Shown piece after piece: positions 18,901 to 27,708 of a DNA stretch of 47,901 nt. The notes beneath the pieces are model-generated. The model had not been told where the DNA came from, made no database searches, and saw only the letters and a program-made list of their open reading frames with translations. The position numbers and the translations under genes were made by a program. Source of the stretch: Candidatus Woesearchaeota archaeon. Lineage in GTDB: Archaea > Nanobdellota > Nanobdellia > Woesearchaeales > GW2011-AR4. Where the stretch lies: positions 1 to 47,901 of the forward strand of contig JACPIE010000014.1 of NCBI GenBank assembly GCA_016188245.1, given 5' to 3'. Position 1 is the stretch's first letter. Each line of letters opens with the position of its first letter.

Positions 18901-19330
18901 AAGCAAGATTGGAATTGCCATTTATTCAGCTTTGATTTTGTTATTTGTTCTTTTGTCAGCAGACTTCTATCTTAGCAAAAAATATTATGTTCCGTCAAGC
19001 GATGCGTTTTTGGCTGATCCTTCAAGGTATGCAGGCAAAGAGGCAGAATTTGCAGGCTCGTTCGTAAAATCCACTACTGGCAGCTTTTACCTGGAATCCA
19101 ACCAAAAGGTGCTGAAGGTGCACTATCCTGATTTGGAAAAACCTGCCATGGGACAGATATACGTACGGGTGAGGCTTAATGCAGATGGAACAGCCACTGC
19201 ATTAGAAGTGCACAAAATGCAGTATAATTATTTAAAGTATGTACTTTCGTTTTTTGCATTTATGATATTCTTATATATCTTCTTCAGGGAATGGAAGCTC
19301 AGGGAATGGAGGCTTGTTGAAAATGCCTGA
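18893..19330 (+). CDS. Small two-TM membrane protein with a probable OB-fold extracellular domain
   Basis: I start this at ATG 18893, which overlaps the upstream stop by 8 bases; the frame is open to TTG 18878. The protein of about 145 residues has an N-terminal membrane helix (IGIAIYSALILLFVLLSADFY) and a beta-rich domain of about 70 residues. A second membrane helix (YVLSFFAFMIFLYIFF) is followed by a basic tail. Segments such as YAGKEAEFAGSFVKST and KVHYPDLEKPAMGQIYVRVRL resemble OB-fold domains of the CcmE/tOB type. I do not recognise a named family. It is translationally coupled to its neighbours. Confidence 0.6.
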   Translation: MAKSKIGIAIYSALILLFVLLSADFYLSKKYYVPSSDAFLADPSRYAGKEAEFAGSFVKSTTGSFYLESNQKVLKVHYPDLEKPAMGQIYVRVRLNADGTATALEVHKMQYNYLKYVLSFFAFMIFLYIFFREWKLREWRLVENA

Positions 19331-19790
19331 CTGGATTTCCCATATTTTAATGGGGTTGGCAGCCGCTGAGATTTTTAGCATAGATAAGAAAGGGCTTGTT
19401 GTGCTTGGGTCGCTGCTGCCGGATTTTGTAGTTAAAATAAATTTGCTTTCGGCTTTTTTCCACATGAGCGATGGCCTTCTCTTCATCGCCAGGCTGTATC
19501 ACTCTCCGGTAATGGGGCTCATAATTCCAGCTCTTATCGCTCCCATCTTCAAGTATGACTGGAAAAAAACTTACATCACCATAGCACTTGGATTCATGCT
19601 GCATCTTTTTGCAGACAGCTTTACAAGGCAGTACTATAACGGAATTTTGCTTTACCCTTTGTCCACCGGGTTTTTTTCATTCAATATTTTTTGGCCCGAG
19701 CAATACTGGATTATGCTGATTTTATCAGCGGGTTTTTATGCTTCGGTAAAACTCACGAGATACATGTTTTCATCTAAAAGCTCCAGCTAG
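19323..19790 (+). CDS. YdjM/DUF457-like membrane-bound metal-dependent hydrolase homologue
   Basis: This is a 155-residue protein from ATG 19323, overlapping the upstream stop by 8 bases. The pattern WISHILMG, then GSLLPD, YHSPVMG and HLFADSF, spread over membrane helices, matches membrane-bound putative metal hydrolases of the YdjM/DUF457 group. Their conserved His and Asp residues are thought to bind metal. Substrate unknown; a role in lipid or glycan processing is a guess from the neighbourhood. Confidence 0.7.
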   Translation: MPDWISHILMGLAAAEIFSIDKKGLVVLGSLLPDFVVKINLLSAFFHMSDGLLFIARLYHSPVMGLIIPALIAPIFKYDWKKTYITIALGFMLHLFADSFTRQYYNGILLYPLSTGFFSFNIFWPEQYWIMLILSAGFYASVKLTRYMFSSKSSS

Positions 19791-19845
19791 TCCGGTTTTA
19801 ATAAATATTTATATATGGGGCAGTGGTTTTTATGGCTAAGCTAAA

Positions 19846-20706
19846 ATGAAGGTAATCATCATAGGAGTGGGCGGGTTTATAGGGAGCTACTTATTCGATG
19901 CAGTTAACATGAGGCATGAGGTTATTGGCACATCGACCCACAATAAAAGGTTTAAGAAGCTTGATATTTCAGAATTCGGCAAAACTTCCAGGTTTCTGAA
20001 GGGAAAAAATCCGGATGTTATATGCCTGCCTGCCGGGATAACAAATCTGGATTATATCGAGAAAAACCCGAACATATCGGAAAAAATCAATGTTCTTGGA
20101 ACAGAGAACATTGTAAATTACTGCAGTGACAATGATTGCAGGCTTATTTTCTTTTCATCTGATGCTATTTTTGACGGGAAAATGGGCCCCTATTATGAAA
20201 ATGACGCTGCGAACCCGATTAGCATATACGGCAAGCAAAAATTTGAAGCTGAAAATATTGTTAAAAAACTTGATGACTTTGCGATAATAAGGACGAGCAG
20301 CGTATATGGGTGGGATAAAAAGAAAATGAATTTTGTTTCGAGGCTCATCGACAGCCTGGAAAACAACAAAAAGATTAAAGCTCCTACAGACCAATTTTAC
20401 ACTCCCACTTATGTAATTGACCTTGTGAATGCCGCAATTAAGCTTATGAACAAAAAATTTAACGGTATTTACAATATAGCCGGACCTGATTTTATGAGCA
20501 GGTATAAGATTGCATTAAATGTCTGCAGAATTTTTGGATTTGAAAAAGAGCTTGTTGTTCCTGTGGAATCGTCAGAGCTTAACCAAACAGCAAAAAGACC
20601 CAAATATGGCGGCCTTATTAATAAAAAAGCTTTAAAAGAACTTGGGATAAAACTATGCGGATTAAAGGAAGGGCTCATAGATATGAAATCCGGACCTGTA
20701 TGGTGA
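19846..20706 (+). CDS. rfbD: dTDP-4-dehydrorhamnose reductase-like SDR (RmlD-like)
   Basis: This is a 286-residue protein with NAD(P)-binding VGGFIGSYL, SSDAIFDG (about 105) and YGKQKFEAE (Y-x-x-x-K). PTYVIDLVNA completes the RmlD pattern. It would carry out the last reduction to dTDP-rhamnose or a related dTDP-deoxysugar. TATA-like TATTTATATAT (19806-19816) lies about 35 bases before the ATG. It stands alone between short gaps. A related NDP-sugar reductase specificity is possible because the pathway may make a C-methylated sugar. Confidence 0.85.
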   Translation: MKVIIIGVGGFIGSYLFDAVNMRHEVIGTSTHNKRFKKLDISEFGKTSRFLKGKNPDVICLPAGITNLDYIEKNPNISEKINVLGTENIVNYCSDNDCRLIFFSSDAIFDGKMGPYYENDAANPISIYGKQKFEAENIVKKLDDFAIIRTSSVYGWDKKKMNFVSRLIDSLENNKKIKAPTDQFYTPTYVIDLVNAAIKLMNKKFNGIYNIAGPDFMSRYKIALNVCRIFGFEKELVVPVESSELNQTAKRPKYGGLINKKALKELGIKLCGLKEGLIDMKSGPVW

Positions 20707-20778
20707 ATATTGATCAAATTAGTTTACCTTTAACTAAAAAACTTTATATATGGTGCATATATCGCTATTTTGTTCGAA

Positions 20779-21501
20779 ATGTGGAAGAGTAAAAAAGTAT
20801 CTGTGATATTTCCTACATATAATGAGAAAGAATCTATTTATGATTCCATAAACGATTTCTTTGCCAATGGGTATGTTGATGAGATAGTTGTTGTGAATAA
20901 TAATGCTGCTGAAGGAACATCAGAAGAGGTAAAAAAAACTAAGGCAAGGGAAGTTTTTGAAAAAAAACAGGGCTACGGCTATGCAATAATGAGGGGATTG
21001 AAGGAGGCAAAAGGTGACTTACTGATTATATCAGAGCCTGACAGCACTTTTGTAGGAGATGATGTAATAAAGCTTTTGGCCTATTCTGACAATTTTGATG
21101 TTGTATTCAGCACAAGAACCACGAAAAGCCTGATATGGGACGGTGCCAATATGGGGCTGTTCCTTAAATGGGGAAACTGGGCAATAGCCAAAATGATAGA
21201 AGTGCTTTTCAATACTTCAACATTGACAGACGTTGGTGGCTCAATGAGATTGTTAAGCAGAAAATCTCTCAATAGAATCCAGGGAAATTTTACGATCGGA
21301 GGCTCGCATTTTGGCCCTGAAGTGATGTTATTGGCTATTATCAAAAAAATGAAGTGTATAGAGATTCCTGTAAACTATAAAAAAAGGGTTGGGAAATCCT
21401 CTGTGACCGGAAGCAAATTGAAAGCATTTATTCTTGGGCTGCAGATGATAAACCTAGTGATATATTACAGATTAAAAAGCTGGTTTGGCCTTATAAAATG
21501 A
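20779..21501 (+). CDS. Glycosyltransferase family 2 (DPM1/DPG synthase-like)
   Basis: This 240-residue GT-A protein has VSVIFPTYNEKESI at the N terminus, ISEPDSTF as the DxD-type metal/donor motif, and VGGSMRLLSRKSL. The size and layout fit single-domain polyprenyl-phosphate sugar transferases. I chose ATG 20779 because TATA box TTTATATA (20743-20750) is about 32 bases upstream; TTG 20770 is the other option. A methyltransferase gene follows after 7 bases. A polyprenyl-phosphate sugar from this enzyme could feed the GT39-like protein encoded at 22086. Confidence 0.88.
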   Translation: MWKSKKVSVIFPTYNEKESIYDSINDFFANGYVDEIVVVNNNAAEGTSEEVKKTKAREVFEKKQGYGYAIMRGLKEAKGDLLIISEPDSTFVGDDVIKLLAYSDNFDVVFSTRTTKSLIWDGANMGLFLKWGNWAIAKMIEVLFNTSTLTDVGGSMRLLSRKSLNRIQGNFTIGGSHFGPEVMLLAIIKKMKCIEIPVNYKKRVGKSSVTGSKLKAFILGLQMINLVIYYRLKSWFGLIK

Positions 21502-21508
21502 GGAATAT

Positions 21509-22054
21509 ATGAGAAAGCTTGGGACTGGAATAAGGATGAGGATGATAGCTGAGTGCTGCAATGGCAATATAGGCAGCGATGCGAAAGTTTTGGATATTGG
21601 GGCTGGAAACGGCTATGTCTCCAACCATATAAAAAATAAATTCGGATGCAAAATGTATTGCGCGGATATATTAAACTACCTGGAATATGACTTTCCTTTT
21701 TACAAAATATCAGGCAACAAGCTTCCGTTTAAGGATAAATTTTTTGATATGGCAATGATAAATGATACCCTGCACCACATGGACAGTAGTACCCAAATTG
21801 CGATGCTGAAAGAGGCTGCAAGAGTTGCAAAAAAAGTTTTGATATTTGAAACAAAGCGAACATTTACCGCAATGGTTCTGGACAGGATAATGAGCAAAAT
21901 CCACAACATTTCAATGCCAGTTCCATGCACGCACAAAACAGTCAAAGGATGGAAAGAATGCTTTCTCGATTTGGGGTTAAAAGACATGGAAATAAAAATT
22001 GAGAAAAAATGGTATTATCCTTTAAACCATATTTGCTTTATTGTAAACTCATAG
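21509..22054 (+). CDS. Class I SAM-dependent methyltransferase
   Basis: This is a 181-residue protein with motif I VLDIGAGNGYVS (about 28-39), the post-I acidic residue in YCADILNYL, and motif IV-like MAMINDTLHHM. It is of the UbiE/Methyltransf_11 type. It follows the GT2 gene by 7 bases and precedes the GT39-like gene by 31 bases, so the three are probably one transcript. The substrate is unknown; a glycan or polyprenyl-linked sugar is likely by context. Confidence 0.82.
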   Translation: MRKLGTGIRMRMIAECCNGNIGSDAKVLDIGAGNGYVSNHIKNKFGCKMYCADILNYLEYDFPFYKISGNKLPFKDKFFDMAMINDTLHHMDSSTQIAMLKEAARVAKKVLIFETKRTFTAMVLDRIMSKIHNISMPVPCTHKTVKGWKECFLDLGLKDMEIKIEKKWYYPLNHICFIVNS

Positions 22055-22085
22055 AGCACTGAATACTGGATAGGCAGCTACGGTA

Positions 22086-23816
22086 ATGAACACGGCCCAG
22101 TTTTTTTCAAGAAACCAAAAATGGATATTTTTGGCATTGATACTCGCGCTTGTCTTGACTTCTTCCATAAGCATGTATAACAAATCTGTAGCATGGGATG
22201 AAAGGTGCTACATCGGGCACGGCTTGTATTTGTTAAAGACTGGAAATTTTAGAACAGACGGATTTATCTATCATGGCGCCCTTTCATACTACTTGAACAG
22301 CTTGTTTTTGATACCGCTGAATATACAAACCGATGCCTGGGTTAAAAAAAATTGCTGGGATATAGGCAACGATATAGTGTTCCATTCAAACTACAATCAT
22401 AAGACCATAGTATTTTTATCCAGGCTCCCTTTCGTGCTGATATCTGTTCTTTTGGGTTTCTATGTTTTTAGATGGGCAAAAGACATGTACGGCGCTTTGG
22501 CCGGGCTTTTTTCATTGGCGCTCTATTCATTCAGTCCCAGCATCATAGCAAACAGTACTATGGCCATGACGGACTTTACCGCTGTTGCATTCATGTTCAT
22601 TGCGCTTTATTATTTTTGGAAGCATGTCAAGCATAAAAAATACAGGTATATTGCTGCTGCCGGCATTTTTGCCGGGCTTTCGTCGCTCTCCAAATTAAGC
22701 GGCATCTATATTTTTCCCATTCTTTTGCTGTTGAGCATTTCAAAAGATATTAAGCTGTTTTTTAAAAGAATTATAAAAATAGTTGTTATAGGAGTCATTG
22801 CATTTTTTGTTATATTCTCAGGCTACGGCTTTCACATAGGCACAATAGCGTCTGCATATCCTGACCATTATAACATAAGAGTGCATGAGGTTATAAATGA
22901 GAAATTTAAGAATAACGAAGCTATGCGCAGCATATTTTATCTCTTATACGAAAAAACCCAGCTTCCGGCTCCTACTTACTTAGCCATGATTGGGGACGTT
23001 GCATTCTCGTCAGCTGAGGGCAGAAACGGATACCTGCTTGGAGAGGTATCAAAAGCCGGCGACAAGCCTCTTTATCACTTCATCGTGGTTTTTTTTGCCA
23101 AATCAACTTTAGGATTTTTGGTGTTGCTGGTCATGTCTCTGGTATATTTCAGAAAATGCAGGAAAGAGCTTATTGATGAGATGTTCCTGATTGTGCCGCC
23201 TATCTTCATGTTTATTGTATTTTCGCTGAATCAGTTTAGTTTTGACTTGAGGCATATACTCATAACTTATCCACTAATGTTCGTGTTCACGGGCAAGCTT
23301 GTGACTCTCAAAAGAGGCAATAAGAAGTTCCTTAATTCCATGTTATTGTTGCTGCTTGCCATGCATATCGCATCAAGCTTGCTTATATTTCCAAACTACA
23401 GCTCATATTTTAATGAGGTTATAGGACCGGAAAATGGATATAAAGTGCTGCTTGGGCCTGATTCTGACACGGGCTCTGAGCTAATAAACCTAAAAAAATT
23501 TATGGATGAAAAAAAAATCGTGAGTATGCAGTTTAGCTACCATGGAAGCGTAGACCCTAAGGAATACGGCATAAACTACACCTATCTGCCAAGCACACAT
23601 TTCCAATTCTGGGTTCCTGAGTACAAAAGCTATAAGAAAGAGTACAGTGATGTTACGGAAGATTGCAGCAAAAAGAGCGGATGGATTGCTATCAGCGCCA
23701 CGAATCTGAAGGGAAGATTCCTAAATAATCGCAACTGCTTTAAGTGGCTGGAAAGCCGGCAGCCCACAGCAAGAATTGGCTATTCCATATTTGTGTATAA
23801 TATTCCAAACAAATGA
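22086..23816 (+). CDS. GT39/PMT-like integral membrane glycosyltransferase
   Basis: This 576-residue membrane protein has about 10-11 hydrophobic segments. An early lumenal loop carries WDERCYIGHGLYLL, whose acidic pair resembles the catalytic D-E of the PMT/ArnT GT-C fold. MTDFTAVAFMFIALYYFW also fits. The last 130 residues form a soluble extracytoplasmic domain. Such enzymes use polyprenyl-phosphate sugars to glycosylate proteins or lipids outside the cell. The GT2 gene upstream could supply the donor. It ends immediately before a convergent gene with no spacer. Confidence 0.82.
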   Translation: MNTAQFFSRNQKWIFLALILALVLTSSISMYNKSVAWDERCYIGHGLYLLKTGNFRTDGFIYHGALSYYLNSLFLIPLNIQTDAWVKKNCWDIGNDIVFHSNYNHKTIVFLSRLPFVLISVLLGFYVFRWAKDMYGALAGLFSLALYSFSPSIIANSTMAMTDFTAVAFMFIALYYFWKHVKHKKYRYIAAAGIFAGLSSLSKLSGIYIFPILLLLSISKDIKLFFKRIIKIVVIGVIAFFVIFSGYGFHIGTIASAYPDHYNIRVHEVINEKFKNNEAMRSIFYLLYEKTQLPAPTYLAMIGDVAFSSAEGRNGYLLGEVSKAGDKPLYHFIVVFFAKSTLGFLVLLVMSLVYFRKCRKELIDEMFLIVPPIFMFIVFSLNQFSFDLRHILITYPLMFVFTGKLVTLKRGNKKFLNSMLLLLLAMHIASSLLIFPNYSSYFNEVIGPENGYKVLLGPDSDTGSELINLKKFMDEKKIVSMQFSYHGSVDPKEYGINYTYLPSTHFQFWVPEYKSYKKEYSDVTEDCSKKSGWIAISATNLKGRFLNNRNCFKWLESRQPTARIGYSIFVYNIPNK

Positions 23817-24557
23817 TTATATGTGCTTTCCGTAATACTTATTTGCCCTCTCCAATTGCTCAATGCTTCCTATGTCGTACCACTTTTTGCCTGTGACAAA
23901 AGAATGCACTTTTTCCCTTTTGTGCAGCCATTCTATGAAGCTGCCTGTCTTGTCAGGGCTGTTGCCCTGGGCAAGGTATTTGCCGATGAGGCTTACTGTT
24001 TTTTTAGTGAATATGTATATTCCCGTCGATGCAAGGGTTGATTTTGGAGCAATGGGCTTTTCCTCAAAATTGACAACAAGGCCGGCATTATCCACTTCAA
24101 CAATTCCGTAATGCTTTGCCAGCTCAAAATCATTCACGTCATGAACCACTATCAAGTCTGATTTTTTTTTTCTGAAGAAATTCACAACGTCATTCAGGCT
24201 TAATTCGAAGAGATTGTCGCCTGCAACAATCATCACATCATCATTTATGCTTTTTTCGCTTACAGCATGGCGCACATCACCAAGAGCGCCTAATCTGTCC
24301 TCATTGCTTTTTGTGCCGTCGCTTATTATCTCTATGGGCTTTTGCGCATCAAATCCTTCGAGCCATTTGCTGAAGTGCCTCTCAAACTTGTCGTTAGTTA
24401 CTATGTGGATTTTTCCTATATTGGGTATTGCCTCGATTTTTTTTATTATATGCTCTATCATGGGCTTCCCGGCAATGTTAAGCAAAGGCTTAGGAGTATT
24501 TTCTGTCAGAGGGTACAGGCGGGTTGCATAGCCAGCTGCAAGTATTATCGCGTCCAT
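23817..24557 (-). CDS. NDP-sugar pyrophosphorylase (sugar-1-phosphate nucleotidyltransferase)
   Basis: This is a 246-residue protein beginning DAIILAAGYATRLYPLTENTPKPLLNIAGKPM, the full nucleotidyltransferase signature, with VAGDNLFE as the metal-binding GD motif. It is closer to archaeal glucose-1-phosphate uridylyl/thymidylyltransferase-like enzymes than to RmlA proper. It is encoded directly after the UDP-glucose dehydrogenase gene (ATG next to its stop), so making UDP-glucose for that enzyme is a reasonable guess. Specificity cannot be read from the sequence. Confidence 0.88.
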   Translation of the reverse strand: MDAIILAAGYATRLYPLTENTPKPLLNIAGKPMIEHIIKKIEAIPNIGKIHIVTNDKFERHFSKWLEGFDAQKPIEIISDGTKSNEDRLGALGDVRHAVSEKSINDDVMIVAGDNLFELSLNDVVNFFRKKKSDLIVVHDVNDFELAKHYGIVEVDNAGLVVNFEEKPIAPKSTLASTGIYIFTKKTVSLIGKYLAQGNSPDKTGSFIEWLHKREKVHSFVTGKKWYDIGSIEQLERANKYYGKHI

Positions 24558-25856
24558 TTAGGCATCACTTCTTCCTATGCTTATGTATGAAAATCCAAGG
24601 CTTTTTGGTTCTTCGGGATTGTAGATGTTCCTGCCGTCTATTATCAATGGGTGCCTCATAAGAGATTTTATTTTATTTAAATCCAGATTTTTGAATTCTT
24701 CCCATTCTGTAAGTATGACCAATGCATCAGCACCTTTTGCAGCCTCATATGCATCTTTGCAGTATTCAATGCCGTTTAGTATATGCTTTGCTTTTTCAGC
24801 CGCTTCAGGGTCATATGCCTTTATTTTTGCGCCTTCCTTCTGCAATTCGCTTATTATGTCAACTGAGGGCGCAAATCTCATGTCGTCTGTGTTCGGCTTG
24901 AAAGCCAGCCCGAGAATGCCTATTGTCTTGTTTTTGACAATCCACAATGCTTTTTCTACCTTCCTGACAAAATTCTTTTTTTGGAAATTATTTATTTCCT
25001 GGGTTGCCTTGAGCAGCCTGAAATCATATCCGAGCTTCTCGGCTATCTTGATGAATGCCTCTGCGTCTTTTGGAAAGCAAAAGCCGCCATAGCCGATGCC
25101 TGCGTTCAGGAAACTCTTTCCTATTCTTTTGTCAAGCCCCATCCCTTCGGCAACTTTTTCCACGTCGGCTCCTGCCAGCTCGCAGATGTTTGCAATTGCA
25201 TTTATGAACGAGATTTTTGTCGCGAGAAATGAGTTTGAGGCATGCTTTATTATTTCCGCACTTTTGATGTCTGTAAAAAGAATCGGAGCGTTTAACGGCT
25301 CATATAATTTTTTCATTATTTCTTTTGCTTTTTCGCTTTCGCATCCTATGACTATCCTGTCAGGATGCATAAAATCGCCTACAGCACTCCCTTCCCTCAA
25401 AAATTCAGGGTTGCTGACAACGTCAAAGTCCACTTTATGTGTGTTGTATGCCTTGATTGATTTTGCGACCTTGTTTCCTGTCTCGACGGGGACTGTGCTT
25501 TTCTCAACAATCACCTTGTAGGAGTCCATGGCTTCTGCAATCGCCCTTGCAACATTCTCGACGTGGCTCAAGTCAGCTTCTCCTGTCTCTTTTGGAGGGG
25601 TGCCCACACATATGAAGATTATTTCTGATTCCTTTATGGCACTTTTAAGGTCTGTTGTGAATTTAAGATTGCTGCTTTTTCTGTTCTTGGCTACCAGATG
25701 GTCCAAACCGGGTTCGTATATTGGTATAACTCCATTGTTGAGCTTGCTTATCTTCTCTTCATCTATATCGACGCATGTCACGTCATTTCCGAGCTCCGCA
25801 AAGCATGCTGCTGTGACCAGTCCCACATACCCTGCGCCTGCAACTGCTATTCTCAT
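24558..25856 (-). CDS. ugd: UDP-glucose 6-dehydrogenase
   Basis: This is a 432-residue protein from ATG 25856. It has NAD-binding RIAVAGAGYVGLVTAACFAE, VEKSTVPVETG and the catalytic cysteine in GGFCFPKD. GLAFKPNTDDMRFAPS is a further family hallmark. It oxidises UDP-glucose to UDP-glucuronate, which the decarboxylase encoded at 14279 could convert to UDP-xylose. The frame runs 13 codons further up, but TATA box ATTTAAAT (25878-25885) is centred 25-26 bases before ATG 25856, fitting a leaderless start. It is divergent from the RHH-nucleotidyltransferase gene and co-transcribed with the pyrophosphorylase. Confidence 0.93.
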   Translation of the reverse strand: MRIAVAGAGYVGLVTAACFAELGNDVTCVDIDEEKISKLNNGVIPIYEPGLDHLVAKNRKSSNLKFTTDLKSAIKESEIIFICVGTPPKETGEADLSHVENVARAIAEAMDSYKVIVEKSTVPVETGNKVAKSIKAYNTHKVDFDVVSNPEFLREGSAVGDFMHPDRIVIGCESEKAKEIMKKLYEPLNAPILFTDIKSAEIIKHASNSFLATKISFINAIANICELAGADVEKVAEGMGLDKRIGKSFLNAGIGYGGFCFPKDAEAFIKIAEKLGYDFRLLKATQEINNFQKKNFVRKVEKALWIVKNKTIGILGLAFKPNTDDMRFAPSVDIISELQKEGAKIKAYDPEAAEKAKHILNGIEYCKDAYEAAKGADALVILTEWEEFKNLDLNKIKSLMRHPLIIDGRNIYNPEEPKSLGFSYISIGRSDA

Positions 25857-25920
25857 GGAGCATAGGAAGGAAAAGTTATTTAAATATCTTACCATTATCC
25901 TACTTTATCGTACCTAAACT

Positions 25921-26721
25921 ATGAGCAAATCGAAGATCTCAATAACAATAAACGAGAAGACCCTGCATGACATAGACTCCATCATAGACAATGTGTACAT
26001 AAGGAACAGGTCGCAAGCAATAGAGCATCTTGCCAAGAGCGCGCTCGGGGAAAACAAGACGGCAGTCATCCTTCTGGGCGGCAGCGAAGAGCGCCTGAAG
26101 ATATCAAAAGATGAGTACAGACCGACTGCCAGGGTAAAAGGAATACCTGTTATAGTGCTGGCCCTGAAAAAGCTCAGGGAAAATAATTTCAAGACAGTGT
26201 TTATTGTGGCAAGGCATGCACTGCTCACAAAGCTTTTCGACATGCTTAAAGATGGTGCTGATTATGGTGTCAGGATAAATTACATTGAGGAGAAATCATC
26301 AAGCGGGACGGCATATTCTTTGATGATGCTGAAAGGCAAAATCAATACAAATTTTCTTGTTGTTTACGGTGATATTTTATTTAACAAGATAAACATAGAG
26401 GAGCTTTGGAATGACCACATCAAGCAAAATGCTGCCGCTACAATAATGCTCACGACAAGCCCGAAGCCGAGCGAAAAAGGGACTGTAAGAGTGGAAGGCA
26501 GCAAGGTTCTGACTTTCACACAGAAGCCGAAGAAATCAGACATCTACCTTGTGTTCTCGCCTGTATTCGTGACAGAGCCGCAGATTTTTGAGTATTCCGG
26601 AAAAAGTCTGGAGTTTGACGTTTTTCCAGAGCTGGCTGATAAAGGGCTTCTGAACGGGCATTTAAGCTCGGAGAAGGAAGTGCACATACATTCCAAGAAA
26701 GATTTGGAGAGAATGAGATAA
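25921..26721 (+). CDS. Ribbon-helix-helix domain fused to a sugar nucleotidyltransferase-like domain
   Basis: This is a 266-residue protein. Residues 1-43 form a ribbon-helix-helix DNA-binding domain: strand KISITIN, helix EKTLHDIDSIID, then the RNRSQAIEHLAKSAL helix typical of CopG/NikR-type regulators. From about 46 onward is a GT-A nucleotidyltransferase domain with ILLGGSEERLKI and VVYGDILFNKI. The usual KP(L/M) block is changed to RPTARVKGIPVI, so activity is uncertain. The gene is divergent from UDP-glucose dehydrogenase with a 64-base gap. It could sense a sugar nucleotide and regulate that promoter; this is inference. Its own TATA is weak. Confidence 0.82.
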   Translation: MSKSKISITINEKTLHDIDSIIDNVYIRNRSQAIEHLAKSALGENKTAVILLGGSEERLKISKDEYRPTARVKGIPVIVLALKKLRENNFKTVFIVARHALLTKLFDMLKDGADYGVRINYIEEKSSSGTAYSLMMLKGKINTNFLVVYGDILFNKINIEELWNDHIKQNAAATIMLTTSPKPSEKGTVRVEGSKVLTFTQKPKKSDIYLVFSPVFVTEPQIFEYSGKSLEFDVFPELADKGLLNGHLSSEKEVHIHSKKDLERMR

Positions 26722-26834
26722 AACAATGCAATTAACTGATTAAAGCATATACATATTGCTCATACATTTAAATCACATTAAAAAGTATCAATTGCCAAAT
26801 TATTATGTTTGTTTCTAAAATATAGGTTCCAGTA

Positions 26835-26850
26835 GCACTGGACATCTTCA
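26835..26850 (+). promoter_or_regulatory. 16-base upstream element, copy 1, before a TATA box
   Basis: GCACTGGACATCTTCA is identical to 46841-46856. A TATA-like ATTTAAAT (26859-26866) begins 8 bases downstream, followed by the LAGLIDADG gene at 26911. The second copy has the same relation to a TATA box before the Cas4-like gene. Possibly a shared operator. Confidence 0.45.
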
Positions 26851-26910
26851 TGTAAATTATTTAAATCAAAATCATTTACGCAGTTTCAAAACAAAAGGTC
26901 TGTGATTTAA

Positions 26911-27600
26911 ATGATTTCAAAGAATTTCGCAAGATGTTTAGCTAAAATAAGTGGTGATGGTAACTTATACTGGGGTAAATCTACTAGATATGTGAGGTAC
27001 AGCAATACTTGCGATGAATTGCGCGATGAATTTCAAAAAGACATCAATGAAGAATTTGGCTCTACACCTCTAACAAAAGGCTCAAACAACTCAGGTGTCA
27101 AATTTTTACAGACTAACAGAAGAATTATAATGGAAAGATTTCTTTTCTATCTTAGAAATTATACCAGTTCGGCAATTTATGTACCTGAGTCAATAAAACA
27201 GGCTGATAAGTCAGTTCAAAAGGAATATTTGAGGGCATTTTATGATGATGAAGGCTGTGCTGCTTTAAGGCTTTATGCAAAAGGCAAAGAATGGAAAAGA
27301 AACGTTACATTAGCGTCTAATTCATTGAGGCTTTTAGAAGAAATCAAGACTATGCTTCTTGATTTTGACATAGAATCGAATAAGATAATAAGAAATAAGC
27401 CTAACAGCAATAAGGATAAATGCTATACACTGGCGATTACTGGAAAAGACAACATTATCAAATTTAAGGAAAACATAGGTTTTAAGCATCCAAATAAGGC
27501 TAGAAAGCTGGACTTAATGATATTATCTTATAAAGCTAACTCTAGAAATACTGAAGCATTTGGGAACATGAAAAGAGAGCTGATGATTCCATTAAAATAA
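26911..27600 (+). CDS. LAGLIDADG homing endonuclease
   Basis: This 229-residue protein has two LAGLIDADG helices: CLAKISGDGNLY (9-20) and LRAFYDDEGCA (107-117), each ending in the catalytic acidic residue. It is therefore a single-chain two-repeat enzyme. Such enzymes cut long specific DNA sites and spread introns, inteins or themselves. Here it is free-standing. The stop codon lies 3 bases from the 3' end of the convergent 5S rRNA gene, which itself carries two intron-like inserts. TATA ATTTAAAT at 26859-26866 implies a leader of about 24 nt with AAGGT about 10 bases before the ATG. Confidence 0.88.
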   Translation: MISKNFARCLAKISGDGNLYWGKSTRYVRYSNTCDELRDEFQKDINEEFGSTPLTKGSNNSGVKFLQTNRRIIMERFLFYLRNYTSSAIYVPESIKQADKSVQKEYLRAFYDDEGCAALRLYAKGKEWKRNVTLASNSLRLLEEIKTMLLDFDIESNKIIRNKPNSNKDKCYTLAITGKDNIIKFKENIGFKHPNKARKLDLMILSYKANSRNTEAFGNMKRELMIPLK

Positions 27601-27667
27601 AGGTGGACAGCTTTCCTAGCTTCCCGTGCGGAGCACAGTACAACTAGAAACGGATGCTTGCTTAACT

Positions 27668-27696
27668 CTCACGTGGCATAAGCAAACTTAAGCCAT
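27668..27696 (-). other. Candidate 29-nt BHB intron 2, in 5S loop B
   Basis: The RNA reads CACG, bulge GAA, hairpin UGGCUUAAG-UUUG-CUUAUGCCA (one U-U mismatch), CGUG, bulge AGA. CACG/CGUG is a 4-bp helix flanked by 3-nt bulges, the classic archaeal splicing motif. Cutting at GA^A and AG^A joins ACGGA to AGUUAAGC, exactly the universal 5S sequence. The outer helix is not well formed, so this would be a relaxed motif. Confidence 0.75.
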
Positions 27697-27708
27697 TCCG
27701 TGTTCGGA

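Noticed and set aside
19832..19849. Five-codon frame overlapping the RmlD start as ATGA
   Set aside because: Too short to judge, and the TATA position suggests transcription may begin after it.
26722..26834. Possible intron boundary or RNA gene upstream of the LAGLIDADG gene
   Set aside because: AT-rich, with no BHB-like fold, tRNA or conserved RNA feature visible.
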